DNA of 40,155 nt from an uncultured Granulosicoccaceae bacterium (lineage in GTDB: Bacteria; Pseudomonadota; Gammaproteobacteria; Granulosicoccales; Granulosicoccaceae), in NCBI GenBank assembly GCA_937957915.1, contig CALGNZ010000003.1, forward strand, positions 1 through 40,155. The letters run 5' to 3'. The notes under the pieces were generated by a model. The model saw nothing but the letters and a program-made list of their open reading frames with translations, had not been told where the DNA came from and did no database searches. Positions 8,128-16,342 of this stretch are shown here, piece by piece. The position numbers and the translations under genes are program-made. The stretch's first letter is position 1, and each line of letters starts with the position of its first letter.

Positions 8128-9729
8128 TTATTCCAATGGTAAATTTCTAAAAACAGGAGAGCCTGCACCGGGTGCATCGACTCTCGTCATGCCAAGCTTC
8201 ACTTGCACCAGTGAGGTAGCCAGCCTGTTTGCATTTTTCAAAAAATCCTGATGACCTACCTGTATCCCTTCCGGTACCAACTGAACAGTAAATTCCTGAT
8301 AGTCAGATGTGCCACCAAGGCTGTGTGTACGAGGGGTAAAAACAGAACCATCGTTGCCGATGACACCACCGGAACTGTAAAGATTGATGCCCATTCCAAC
8401 CGTTGAACGCACTTCAAAATCAATTCGAAGCCGTCCGGTTTGCCACAAACCACTTGTCTTAAGCACATTGACTGAATATGACTGATCGTTAGCTACCCAG
8501 CTGCATGGAACCTGGTCCGCGCAGTCCACTATGTCTCCCAATACCGGGTCCAGTGGCATATTGGTAAACGTTAACGCTGTGCGAACACCAGCCTCGATAT
8601 AGCCCGTATCGAAACGAACCATTGATACCGTAGTAGGTGAAGGCATCTCGCGGAAATGCTGTACCACCAGCAGTGTGGTTCCAGCCAGCAGCGTCACCAT
8701 GTCATTGTCTTTATCAAACTGATAAAAGCCACTGAACTCGCGACTGGTGCCGTTATAGGTGGTCGCCACATCATCGGTACTGGTGATGTCGTTATCCCAT
8801 CGCAACGCAGTATCCCGATTACCGGTCACCGACAACGCAATGGCCAGACGCTGTGTCTGAGGGTGTCTGTAAACATTCTCCACCACTACTGCTACTGCGC
8901 CGTCAGCATTACTCGCGGCACAGGGTAGTTTCTGATTGCAATCGATTACGATGTCGTTTCTGTCGGAGGAGAAACTACCATCCACAGTATTGTCTTCAAC
9001 AATCCCTGCATCTGGTGTAGGGTTATCATCCTGTTGCAATCCTTCCGCTACGCCTTCCTCTGATGTTTCATCAGTGGGGGTACTAACAGGATCTGTAACA
9101 ACAGTCTGATCACCGCCGACCTGTTCAGCGCTCTGCTCGCTGTTTTCGCCGGAAGATTGTTCCGTGGTTGGCGGCTGTTCTGCAGTTTCCGGAGTGGTAT
9201 CCACGTTTGTGTCTGTGGTTGCTACCGTCGAATCACCAGCAATCGGTTGATCAACAGTCTCTGCACCGGGGGAAGTCGTCTCATCTGGCACCGGATCAAC
9301 AGCTGTCGCACCTTCGTCAGAGCCTTCAGTAACACCTGGAGCGGAACCTGGTGAACTGTCTGTTGCCCCCTCAGCAGCAGCGGCATCTTCTTCAATGCGT
9401 TTTGCTTCAAGGTGAGCGAGCAAATCTTCAATGGTGTTAATTTCACCGACAGGAGCCGAAGTTTCTGCACCAATAGCGGGGTCATCGGCAGGTACTTGCG
9501 CAGTGGGCTCGGCAATGGCTACGGATTCTTCTGAATCAGTCTGTGCTGGCGACTCAGTATCGGGCAGATCGCGAATGGTAGCCGCATCAGATGAAACGAT
9601 AGTGGGACGATCGTTGCCGCCTTCCACAAGCTCATCAGCTCGATCATCGCCTGAGGAACCACAGGCTATAAGTGAAACGCTCGAGCATACGAGCAACAAA
9701 CAACGGATAGACCTGAAAGATTTTGACAC
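8128..9729 (-). CDS. Predicted lipoprotein with acidic linker and duplicated DC-x4-PC domain
   Basis: Family not recognised. The 533-residue product starts at GTG; a stop lies a few codons upstream in frame, so no longer start exists. A signal peptide (SIRCLLLVCSSVSLIAC) ends in a lipobox with Cys23, followed by GSS, suggesting an outer-membrane lipoprotein. Residues about 25-255 are an acidic Ala/Thr/Glu/Asp/Pro/Gly-rich linker. The rest appears to be two copies of one domain: residues 259-394 begin DIVIDCNQKLPC and end TFTNMPLD; residues 399-533 begin DIVDCADQVPC and end VFRNLPLE. Each has a D-C-x4/5-P-C pair that could form a disulfide in the periplasm or on the surface. It is 19 nt upstream of fliE and probably co-transcribed, so a role in flagellar assembly or envelope anchoring is possible but unproven. 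Confidence 0.85.
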   Translation of the reverse strand: MSKSFRSIRCLLLVCSSVSLIACGSSGDDRADELVEGGNDRPTIVSSDAATIRDLPDTESPAQTDSEESVAIAEPTAQVPADDPAIGAETSAPVGEINTIEDLLAHLEAKRIEEDAAAAEGATDSSPGSAPGVTEGSDEGATAVDPVPDETTSPGAETVDQPIAGDSTVATTDTNVDTTPETAEQPPTTEQSSGENSEQSAEQVGGDQTVVTDPVSTPTDETSEEGVAEGLQQDDNPTPDAGIVEDNTVDGSFSSDRNDIVIDCNQKLPCAASNADGAVAVVVENVYRHPQTQRLAIALSVTGNRDTALRWDNDITSTDDVATTYNGTSREFSGFYQFDKDNDMVTLLAGTTLLVVQHFREMPSPTTVSMVRFDTGYIEAGVRTALTFTNMPLDPVLGDIVDCADQVPCSWVANDQSYSVNVLKTSGLWQTGRLRIDFEVRSTVGMGINLYSSGGVIGNDGSVFTPRTHSLGGTSDYQEFTVQLVPEGIQVGHQDFLKNANRLATSLVQVKLGMTRVDAPGAGSPVFRNLPLE

Positions 9730-9797
9730 TGGTGCACATTCCCTTGATTAATTCTCCATTGTGAGAACCATTTTTTGGTTCCCACTAAAGTTACTCA

Positions 9798-9813
9798 ATC
9801 AAGTGATATGCCA
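9798..9813 (-). promoter_or_regulatory. Weak candidate sigma54 promoter for the lipoprotein-fliE operon
   Basis: On the minus strand, TGGCAT-ATCAC-TTGAT matches TGGCAC-N5-TTGCA with correct spacing, but the normally strict -12 GC is GA. The start point would be near 9788, about 60 nt before the GTG of the lipoprotein gene. It is the best match I found upstream of this operon. The -12 mismatch means it may be weak or not the real promoter. Confidence 0.35.
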
Positions 9814-10195
9814 TTACCCGACAATACAGAATATTCTTTAGGCTTTTTTCAGAAATATCCCTATTTAGCACGCGCTGATCACACTATAGTGAAAAACGGT
9901 ACCTGAAGCGGAGCCTGACCATCAAACCATGTTACCTGGTATCCGGGGCAAATACAGACTCAGCTGACACGCACAGAGGCGCACAAATTCCTATTTGACT
10001 GCAAAATGTGTTGCACCACAGGATATTGACAGAGAAAAACAGAGACACGCTGAGTTAAATGCAGAAGAGCAAAGAAAAGTAAGAGCGAGAGATAAGGCTG
10101 AGAAAGGCGAGGAGGTAAGCAGTTAATAGAAAACCCGAATATTAACCAAATCAGTACGAAACACTGATGCGTTTTGTAGCGGTCGTCAAATCAAT

Positions 10196-10221
10196 TAAGC
10201 ATGATCTGGCAATCATGCTTA
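10196..10221 (-). terminator. Perfect 10-bp hairpin downstream of the cheY-CheX-like unit
   Basis: TAAGCATGAT and ATCATGCTTA form a perfect 10-bp stem with a 6-nt loop, 80 nt beyond the stop of the CheX-like gene on the same strand. No T-run follows on the minus strand, so a rho-independent terminator is only one option; a 3' stability hairpin or a protein-binding palindrome is equally possible. Confidence 0.4.
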
Positions 10222-10300
10222 CAACATTCCCCTGTGACCACTAAACACGAATATTGTGAGAGGCTCTACTACGAGGCCACAGGAGAATGCAAAAACAGAG

Positions 10301-10777
10301 CTAGGTCAGAAAAAACGTCATATTACCGTCACCATACTCAGGAACCTGTACATTGTACGAAACCTGCTTACACTCACCGCTGTAACGCTCAATCAGATCA
10401 GCGTTTTCACCAGGAGTGTACATTTTCTCCAGCCGAAGATGGACTGAACCATCATCCATTATTGCCCGCGAAAGAATGTTGGCCACTTCATAGTAGCAAT
10501 CAAGCATCATACTGGATAGTTCACCCGTTTCAGCAGCCTCAGCGGCAGCCCCGGCAGGCACCATCATCATCGCAGAACCAGCGTTAGCAACCAGACTTGG
10601 ATCGGCTACCATTACTGCAACACTATTATCTTCATCGTCGACGTAGTTGTATACGAACCCGGACTCTACATCCACAGGGTTTGAATCACTTAAGACGACG
10701 CCTTCGCCATACAAACTATCCAACATTTCCTGGATGGACTTTTCGCTCGGTTCCGCACATTTTAAAGACATTTCCAT
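10301..10777 (-). CDS. CheC/CheX/FliY-type CheY-P phosphatase candidate
   Basis: The 158-residue protein begins right after the cheY stop (TAA then ATG, with AGGA upstream), so the two are certainly one operon. Residues D93-x3-E97-x2-N100 followed by P122 reproduce the CheC/CheX/FliY active-site signature (D/S)-x3-E-x2-N-x22-P, here with 21 rather than 22 intervening residues. There is one copy, as in CheX. The segment ELSSMMLDCYYEVANILSRAI has the helix pattern around that motif. No membrane segment is present. I infer that it dephosphorylates CheY, since no cheZ is in the window. Overall sequence is divergent, so this is a motif- and context-based call; an inactive adapter of the same fold is the main alternative. 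Confidence 0.75.
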   Translation of the reverse strand: MEMSLKCAEPSEKSIQEMLDSLYGEGVVLSDSNPVDVESGFVYNYVDDEDNSVAVMVADPSLVANAGSAMMMVPAGAAAEAAETGELSSMMLDCYYEVANILSRAIMDDGSVHLRLEKMYTPGENADLIERYSGECKQVSYNVQVPEYGDGNMTFFLT

Positions 10778-11140
10778 TTATCCTATGACTGCGCCGAGGA
10801 TTTCCTCGAACATTTTTACGGTGAAAGGTTTAGAAATCAAGAATTTTGCGCCATTGTCCTTGGCCAATTTTCTCATCGGTGGGGCTGCTTCTGTAGTTAT
10901 AAAACCAAAGGTCACGTCGTTGCCCGCTTCACGGAGCGCCTTCAGCATTTCAATTCCGGTCATATTCGGCATGTTCCAATCACACAGAATAAGATCCGGC
11001 TTTTCGTCGTTGGCAGCCTGCAAACCAAGTACCCCGTCTGCAGCCTGCACTACGTCGTTTCCGCCAAATCCAGCTTGTCGAAGTGTTTTTATTATCATCA
11101 AGCGCATGGCGACGCTATCATCGACAACTAGTATCTTCAT
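10778..11140 (-). CDS. cheY: Single-domain response regulator CheY
   Basis: CheY carries the signal from CheA to the flagellar switch. The 120-residue protein is a lone receiver domain with D7-D8 (VVDDS), phospho-acceptor D54 (LCDWNMPNMTG), Thr82/Thr83 (FITTEAA) and Lys104 (SKPF), that is, all catalytic positions. GAGGGA lies 6 nt before the ATG. It shares an operon with the CheX-like gene and has a sigma28-like promoter about 100 nt upstream. It is separate from the main cheA operon. The nearby cheA and flagellar genes make CheY the natural assignment, although single receivers can serve other pathways. Confidence 0.92.
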   Translation of the reverse strand: MKILVVDDSVAMRLMIIKTLRQAGFGGNDVVQAADGVLGLQAANDEKPDLILCDWNMPNMTGIEMLKALREAGNDVTFGFITTEAAPPMRKLAKDNGAKFLISKPFTVKMFEEILGAVIG

Positions 11141-11244
11141 GAAAATCCCTCTTCACAATATGTCTACTGATTATATTGCGGTTCCCGCCGCAACATCTTT
11201 AATACTAACAATCGTCTATAGTGGGCTATCCCACCCGCATTATG

Positions 11245-11272
11245 TTATCGACACACATATAACCCACCTTTA
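11245..11272 (-). promoter_or_regulatory. Candidate sigma28 (FliA) promoter of cheY
   Basis: The minus strand reads TAAAGGTG - 12 nt - GTCGATAA against the consensus TAAAGTTT - 11 nt - GCCGATAA: TAAAG kept and seven of eight -10 bases matched, with the spacer one base long. The start would be near 11238, giving a leader of about 98 nt. A small GTGGG/CCCAC hairpin (11221-11234) lies at the start of that leader. Confidence 0.5.
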
Positions 11273-11422
11273 AATACTGATATTTCGCATCGCAGAAAGA
11301 TAGATATTCGTAAGTTTAGCTGTTATTTCATACCGTTATATATAAAGCGAATGTCGATAACCAAATTGAATATAAACACTGCGCATCCAATTGTTATATC
11401 GCTCATACAAATTTCTCATCAT

Positions 11423-12274
11423 TCAGATTCTTTCATATACCGTAGACCCAAGACATCGGTAAGCGTCACTAATACCATTGAGACTTTCGGAGTGGCCGAT
11501 TAGCAACAAATCTCCACGCTTCTGAATGTCAGCCAAATTACGGAACATTTTAATTTTTGACTCATGATCAAAATAGATAACGACATTTCGACAAAATATT
11601 ACGTCAATACTTCCATTAAAGCTCAGTGGCTCCATCAAGTTTATTTTTTGAAATTCGATCATTGATTTCATCCACTCCTTAGCTTTAACAGTTCCACTCA
11701 TCTCATTTCTACCGCGCATAAACCCGAGAGACTTTTGAGCGGGAGTGAGAACTTCAATTCGTTTCTCCGCGTATACACCACTTTGAGCCTGCTCAAGAAT
11801 TTTTTCGTCAAGATCACTGGCAATAATTTTTACCGCACCATTGCAGGCAGACGGAAAGTTTTCTCGAATAGTTAAAGCAATAGAATAGGGTTCCTCTCCC
11901 GAGGAACAGGCCGAAGACCAGATCACCTTTCTCTCACAACCAGTTTTGCGTAAAAACTCTACCAGAGTGTCAAAATGATGCTTCTCTCTGAAGAAGTGAG
12001 TGTGATTGGTTGTTACCTGGCTGGTAAAGTCGCTGAGTGGCTCTTCGCCGGTCTCCACGAGATCACAATACTGGCTGAGAGAGGCCACATTGATATGCCG
12101 CATGCGCTTAAGAATGCGCGAGCGTATGAAATCCTTTTTTTCTTCTGGAACGACGATTGCTGTGTGCTGATAGATAAGAGAGCGTATACGCCGAAAATCT
12201 GCGGAACTAATTTTCTGCGCGAACAGGTCTTCGGTATGGGCGTGCATCTTTCCGTCATTCCTTGACATTAGCAT
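11423..12274 (-). CDS. cheR: Chemoreceptor glutamate methyltransferase CheR
   Basis: CheR methylates receptor glutamates using S-adenosylmethionine during adaptation. The 283-residue protein has the N-terminal helical domain (SADFRRIRSLIYQHTAI), TTNHTHFFRE (about 88-97), the SAM-binding WSSACSSGEEPYSIA (about 119-133) and IDVIFCRNVVIYFD near residue 226, all CheR landmarks. Two starts are possible: ATG at 12274, or ATG at 12247 (MHAHTED), which has AAGGA and GGAAAG upstream; the difference is nine residues. It is on the minus strand, divergent from the HDOD-cheA operon and 282 nt from cheY, so it is probably its own transcript. The partner MCP ends in DWEEF, a CheR-docking pentapeptide. Confidence 0.95.
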   Translation of the reverse strand: MLMSRNDGKMHAHTEDLFAQKISSADFRRIRSLIYQHTAIVVPEEKKDFIRSRILKRMRHINVASLSQYCDLVETGEEPLSDFTSQVTTNHTHFFREKHHFDTLVEFLRKTGCERKVIWSSACSSGEEPYSIALTIRENFPSACNGAVKIIASDLDEKILEQAQSGVYAEKRIEVLTPAQKSLGFMRGRNEMSGTVKAKEWMKSMIEFQKINLMEPLSFNGSIDVIFCRNVVIYFDHESKIKMFRNLADIQKRGDLLLIGHSESLNGISDAYRCLGSTVYERI

Positions 12275-12658
12275 TGTTTAAGCTGCAAGGATAACGTTCA
12301 GAGGCCGAATTTCTTTAGTCTTTTTGCGACACAAATTCGATAATTGTTGACCAGATAGTTACGATAATTGCAACAAAACTAAAGAATTTCCCGAGTTCTC
12401 CGTCAACGTTCGAGAAGCTTTCTGTTCTCACACACAGCAATCGAGCGGAGCAACGGCACTGTACTGGATAGTACAAGCCACGACGGCGACCGCTCGAAAG
12501 AATCAACATAACCTGTTGGTTCGATCAACTGATTCACCCACAGTCGGACAAGGATGGTCCATTGCGAATATCTCACTCAAGCGAAATAGTCTATAGCGAC
12601 GCTTCTGGCTCGCAGACTATCGCTGTCTGCAATAATTAATCTACGTGAGCGACTGACC
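12275..12658. other. Divergent intergenic region between cheR and the HDOD-cheA operon
   Basis: This 384-nt region must hold the promoters of both directions. On the plus strand 12551-12566 (AGGATG-GTCCA-TTGCG) has the GG-N10-GC spacing of sigma54 sites but a poor -24 half. A perfect GCAGAC/GTCTGC inverted repeat with 7-nt spacer (12612-12630) lies 28 nt before the HDOD start codon. A 9-bp inverted pair, TTCTTTAGT (12311) and ACTAAAGAA (12378), flanks the middle. None is firm. No gene seen. Confidence 0.4.
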
Positions 12659-13558
12659 ATGTCAGACAACCGCGTATTAGATGGCGCATTCGATCGCGTA
12701 TTCGATCGCGTATTCGATATTGACGAGCTGATTGGAGACACCGAACACCTGGTGTCCTTTCCGCGTGTTGTGATGTCCCTGTTGCAAACTCTAAATGACG
12801 ACTACACGGACATGAACGATATCGCTGCTTTGATAAAGCAGGATCCAGCACTCACTACAGAGCTCATAAAGCTTTGTAACAGCCCAATCTACTACTCCGC
12901 CAATCAGCCGGTTTTCAGTGTTGAAGAAGCCATAAAGATGATAGGTACGGAGCAGGTAACTTCACTATGCCTGGCTCTATGCGCCTGCGGTGCTACCAGT
13001 GGACTTGGCAATAAAGTCATCGAAATGAAAGACTTCTGGCAGCACTGCCTGCTAACGGCGTGTATTAGTTCAGTACTGGCTGAGAACATACCCGCAATCT
13101 CTGGCGGTGCTGCATTCACCGGTGGAATGCTCCATGATATCGGCCAGTTACCACTTTTTTATCAGTATCCTGATGAATCAATACAGGTCCTGAATTCCTG
13201 TCAGTTACACATTGATCAACGGATCGTAAATGCCGAAAAACAGATTTTCGGATTTACACACGAAGAGGTGGGTAAACGACTAGCGGAAAAATGGAATTTC
13301 CCCCCGCAACTCGGTTTATGTTTGTCTAGCCACCACAGTGGAATTATTAAAACTGACGCAGACAAGCTTGCGATGGTTGTGCATGTTGCAAATATTCTCT
13401 CTGAGTGCCTCGAAACACAAGAAGATCCAGAATTGTACCTGGAGCTTATTAATCCAACAGCATTGTCTTTAGTTATAACTGATTTGGACAGCCTGCCCGA
13501 CGTATTCGAAAAGGCATCCAGTTATTTTGACGACGTGCAATCATCCATTTTAGTTTAG
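12659..13558 (+). CDS. HDOD-domain signalling protein at the head of the che operon
   Basis: HDOD domains are HD-like helical domains that usually lack phosphohydrolase activity and act as signalling or scaffold modules. In this 299-residue protein the domain covers about residues 27-240: SFPRVVMSLLQTLND, ALIKQDPALTTELIKLCNSP, AIKMIGTEQV and GGMLHDIGQLPLF, then SSHHSG. It is the first gene of the plus-strand operon, 20 nt ahead of cheA, so it is likely part of the chemotaxis circuit or linked to flagellar gene control. Residues 11-20 are a small FDRV repeat caused by a 12-bp tandem repeat in the DNA. No strong ribosome site is visible before the ATG. Function is not established. Confidence 0.88.
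   Translation: MSDNRVLDGAFDRVFDRVFDIDELIGDTEHLVSFPRVVMSLLQTLNDDYTDMNDIAALIKQDPALTTELIKLCNSPIYYSANQPVFSVEEAIKMIGTEQVTSLCLALCACGATSGLGNKVIEMKDFWQHCLLTACISSVLAENIPAISGGAAFTGGMLHDIGQLPLFYQYPDESIQVLNSCQLHIDQRIVNAEKQIFGFTHEEVGKRLAEKWNFPPQLGLCLSSHHSGIIKTDADKLAMVVHVANILSECLETQEDPELYLELINPTALSLVITDLDSLPDVFEKASSYFDDVQSSILV
12687..12718 (+). repeat. 12-bp tandem repeat inside the HDOD gene
   Basis: The unit GCATTCGATCGC/GTATTCGATCGC/GTATTCGATATT occurs about 2.7 times in frame and encodes FDRVFDRVFDI. In-frame slippage of this unit would lengthen or shorten the N-terminus by four residues without breaking the gene. Confidence 0.6.
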
Positions 13559-13578
13559 TACTGCTATAGAGCACGGCC

Positions 13579-15669
13579 ATGGCTATTGATGAAGATCTAA
13601 AAGAGATTTACGACATTTTCTTCGAAGAAAGTGCGGAAGGTCTTGAGGTAATGGAAACCGGACTGCTAAGTCTGGATTTTGGAGCTGCCGACCTAGATAC
13701 GATAAACGACATATTTCGTGCAGCGCATTCGATCAAAGGTGGAGCCGGCACATTCGGATTCATGGGGGTTTCTGCGTTTACTCATGGTGTCGAAACCATC
13801 ATGGATCAGATGCGTGATGGCAAACGAGACGTTACAGAGGAAAACGTACAGCTTCTACTCGAATCCGTTGACTGCATCGGCACTATGCTGGAGTGTATCA
13901 AAAACGACGAACCAGACAATGCAGAACAGCGAAAACCACTGGAAACACGAATAGCAACACTACTTGAGGGATCTGAACAAGCTTCCGGCAATTCTGAACC
14001 AGAGCCGGTTGCAGAAGACCCTGTATCCGAGTCACAGGCAATAGAGAAAAAGCATTGGACGATTACCTTCACACCCAATACAGAAGTGCTGCGGACAGGC
14101 AATGATCCCGTTCTTCTTTTCCAGGAGCTTCAATCACTTGGCGAGTTATCGGTCAAAGCAAACCTGACAAATATTCCTGATTTCGATGAACTTGATCCCG
14201 AAGAGCTTCACGTCAGCTGGATACTACAGCTGGAGGCCAATTGTACCGAATCGCAAATAAGCGAAGTCTTCACCTGGGTTACGGGCCAGTGCGATCTGGA
14301 AATCAAAGAACAAAGTGATCAAGACCGGGCAGAATCCGTCTCTGATGAAAACACAGATGAATCCGAACCGACACAGAAAACTCCACAAACCGCTCAATCA
14401 GCACCTCCGGCAAAAGCTGCCGCAGGAGGAAAGGACAAGGGGGGCTCAACCAAGAGTCGTGAATCAGCATCTATACGGGTGGCAATCGATAAGGTTGACT
14501 CCCTTCTAAATCTGGTAGGTGAGTTGGTTATCACACAGTCAATGCTCAGAAGGTTTGGCGATAGTTATGATCCGGAATCACTGAAAGAGCTACGAGATGG
14601 GCTAAGCCAGCTGGAACGGCACACCCGAGAGCTACAGGAGAGTGCAATGCAAATAAGAATGCTCCCTATTAACTCCAGCTTTAACCGATTCCCAAGACTC
14701 GTTCGTGATCTAAGTACCAAGCTCGGTAAAAAAATTGATTTGGTCGTATCAGGCGAACACACTGAAGTAGACAAAACAGTACTCGAAAAACTCAATGACC
14801 CACTCGTACATTTGGTTCGAAACTCCCTGGATCACGGTATCGAAATGCCTGACACCAGGGTTGCCAACGGAAAATCAGAAAACGGTACCTTACATTTGAG
14901 TGCGGCCCATGAGGGAGGCAATGTCATCATAAAAGTAGAAGATGACGGCGCGGGCTTAAACAGAGAGAAAATACTTTCTAAAGCCATCCAAAAAGGAATC
15001 GTACTGGCCAACGAAGAGCTAAGCGAAGAGAGAATCGACAACCTGATATTTCAACCCGGATTTTCTACAGCAGATGAAGTAAGCGATGTCTCCGGGCGAG
15101 GTGTAGGTATGGATGTAGTCAGAAGAAATATTCTGGATCTTGGGGGCCGTATACGAGTTCAGTCTAATCCAGGCAACGGCACATCTTTGCGTATTAGTCT
15201 GCCATTAACACTCGCCATACTCGATGGTCAGTTAGTCAGAATTGGTTCAGAAGTATTCGTAATATCAGTACTCTCGATCATTGAATCAGTTCAACTGACA
15301 AAAGCACAAATCAAAACCGTCAGTGGGAGTGGAGATGTATTTAAAATGAGAGACCAATACATCCCCGTAGTCAGAGCATCAGAGGCTTTTGATATCGAAG
15401 AGCTGGATAAAAATAACCCGGCGGATATCCTTGTTATCGTCGAATCAGAAAATACCAAATTTGGAATACTGGTTAACGAGTTGCTTGAACAGCAACAAAT
15501 CGTGATAAAAAGTATTGAAAATAACTACAAAAAGGTTCCCGGGCTCACGGGAGCAACTATTTTAGGTGATGGCCGAGTTGCTCTAATTCTTGATGTCGCC
15601 GGATTTCAGCAAACTGCTGACAGAATCAAAATATCACGAGAATCCAGTTCGGTTGCTCAGGCCGCCTAA
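13579..15669 (+). CDS. cheA: Chemotaxis histidine kinase CheA
   Basis: CheA autophosphorylates in response to receptor state and passes phosphate to CheY and CheB. The 696-residue protein has every domain: an HPt domain with phospho-acceptor His50 in AAHSIKGGAGTFGF; a P2-like alpha/beta domain at about 158-246; a disordered linker (250-297); dimerisation helices (VAIDKVDSLLNLVGELVITQSM, about 300-322); and the ATPase domain with N box HLVRNSLDHG (411-420), G1 DDGAG (455-459), G2 GRGVGMD (507-513) and G3 GNGTSL (532-537). A CheW-like P5 domain (about 545-690) follows. All catalytic elements look intact. cheW lies 61 nt downstream. Confidence 0.98.
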   Translation: MAIDEDLKEIYDIFFEESAEGLEVMETGLLSLDFGAADLDTINDIFRAAHSIKGGAGTFGFMGVSAFTHGVETIMDQMRDGKRDVTEENVQLLLESVDCIGTMLECIKNDEPDNAEQRKPLETRIATLLEGSEQASGNSEPEPVAEDPVSESQAIEKKHWTITFTPNTEVLRTGNDPVLLFQELQSLGELSVKANLTNIPDFDELDPEELHVSWILQLEANCTESQISEVFTWVTGQCDLEIKEQSDQDRAESVSDENTDESEPTQKTPQTAQSAPPAKAAAGGKDKGGSTKSRESASIRVAIDKVDSLLNLVGELVITQSMLRRFGDSYDPESLKELRDGLSQLERHTRELQESAMQIRMLPINSSFNRFPRLVRDLSTKLGKKIDLVVSGEHTEVDKTVLEKLNDPLVHLVRNSLDHGIEMPDTRVANGKSENGTLHLSAAHEGGNVIIKVEDDGAGLNREKILSKAIQKGIVLANEELSEERIDNLIFQPGFSTADEVSDVSGRGVGMDVVRRNILDLGGRIRVQSNPGNGTSLRISLPLTLAILDGQLVRIGSEVFVISVLSIIESVQLTKAQIKTVSGSGDVFKMRDQYIPVVRASEAFDIEELDKNNPADILVIVESENTKFGILVNELLEQQQIVIKSIENNYKKVPGLTGATILGDGRVALILDVAGFQQTADRIKISRESSSVAQAA

Positions 15670-15730
15670 AACCAAGACAACACTACCTTTATGTAGATGA
15701 AAAGCCATACGGATTTGTCAGGATAATACA

Positions 15731-16234
15731 ATGAACAACGAATCAAATATCGACCACCAACTTGTCTCCAGTGGTGAATTTCTAACCTTTATACTCGGCG
15801 ACGAAGAATACGGGGTAGACATTCTCAGCGTACAAGGTATCCAGGGCTGGACAGGGACCACAAGAATTCCAGACGCCCCGGATTATATGCTTGGGGTAAT
15901 AAATTTGCGCGGTGCGATAGTGCCTATTATAGACCTTAGAGTGAAATTCGAATTGAGATCGGCCAAATTTAACTCAACGACTGTAGTGATAGTTGTCAAG
16001 GCATATTCCAGTGAAAAAGAGCATATTATCGGCCTGGTTGTCGATGCAGTCTCCGAGGTTTACAAATTCGATGTTGATTCAATACAAAGAAACCCGGAAC
16101 TCAGTAACGAGCAGGTCAATGACTTTGTTGAAGGACTAATTTCTATCGACGAGAAAATGGTGATAATCCTTGATATCAACAAACTTGCCTCTGAGTGGTC
16201 ACTGGATGCAGATCAACAAGAATCAGCTGCCTAG
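15731..16234 (+). CDS. cheW: Chemotaxis coupling protein CheW
   Basis: CheW links receptors to CheA. The 167-residue protein is a single CheW domain: EFLTFILGDEEYGVDILSVQGIQG, then IPDAPDYMLGVINLRGAIVPIIDLRVKF, LVVDAVSEVYKF and MVIILDINKLASE, all standard. AGGA lies a short distance before the ATG. It sits between cheA and the MCP in the same operon, and is the only CheW gene in the window. Confidence 0.97.
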   Translation: MNNESNIDHQLVSSGEFLTFILGDEEYGVDILSVQGIQGWTGTTRIPDAPDYMLGVINLRGAIVPIIDLRVKFELRSAKFNSTTVVIVVKAYSSEKEHIIGLVVDAVSEVYKFDVDSIQRNPELSNEQVNDFVEGLISIDEKMVIILDINKLASEWSLDADQQESAA

Positions 16235-16342
16235 TTTAACTAAGAACACGGACCAAATTCCTTTTTAGTAATACAACACTTGATTCAAGCAAGTGCTCGA
16301 TCTCTGAACATAAATTAGAAGAATTAACACGGATTGTTAATC

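Larger units (their letters stand above)
9730..10300. other. Intergenic region upstream of the lipoprotein-fliE operon
   Basis: This 571-nt gap separates the CheX-like gene from the lipoprotein gene, both on the minus strand. It contains the weak sigma54-like site (9798-9813), a perfect 10-bp hairpin (10196-10221) and, on the plus strand, a 43-codon charged frame (9995-10126). No full gene is evident. Confidence 0.5.

Noticed and set aside
10000..10024. Possible sigma54 site TGGTGCAACACATTTTGCA on the minus strand
   Set aside because: The GG to GC distance is 13 nt rather than 10.
12315..12509. 64-codon minus-strand frame upstream of cheR
   Set aside because: No ribosome site and no recognisable pattern; more likely regulatory DNA between divergent operons.
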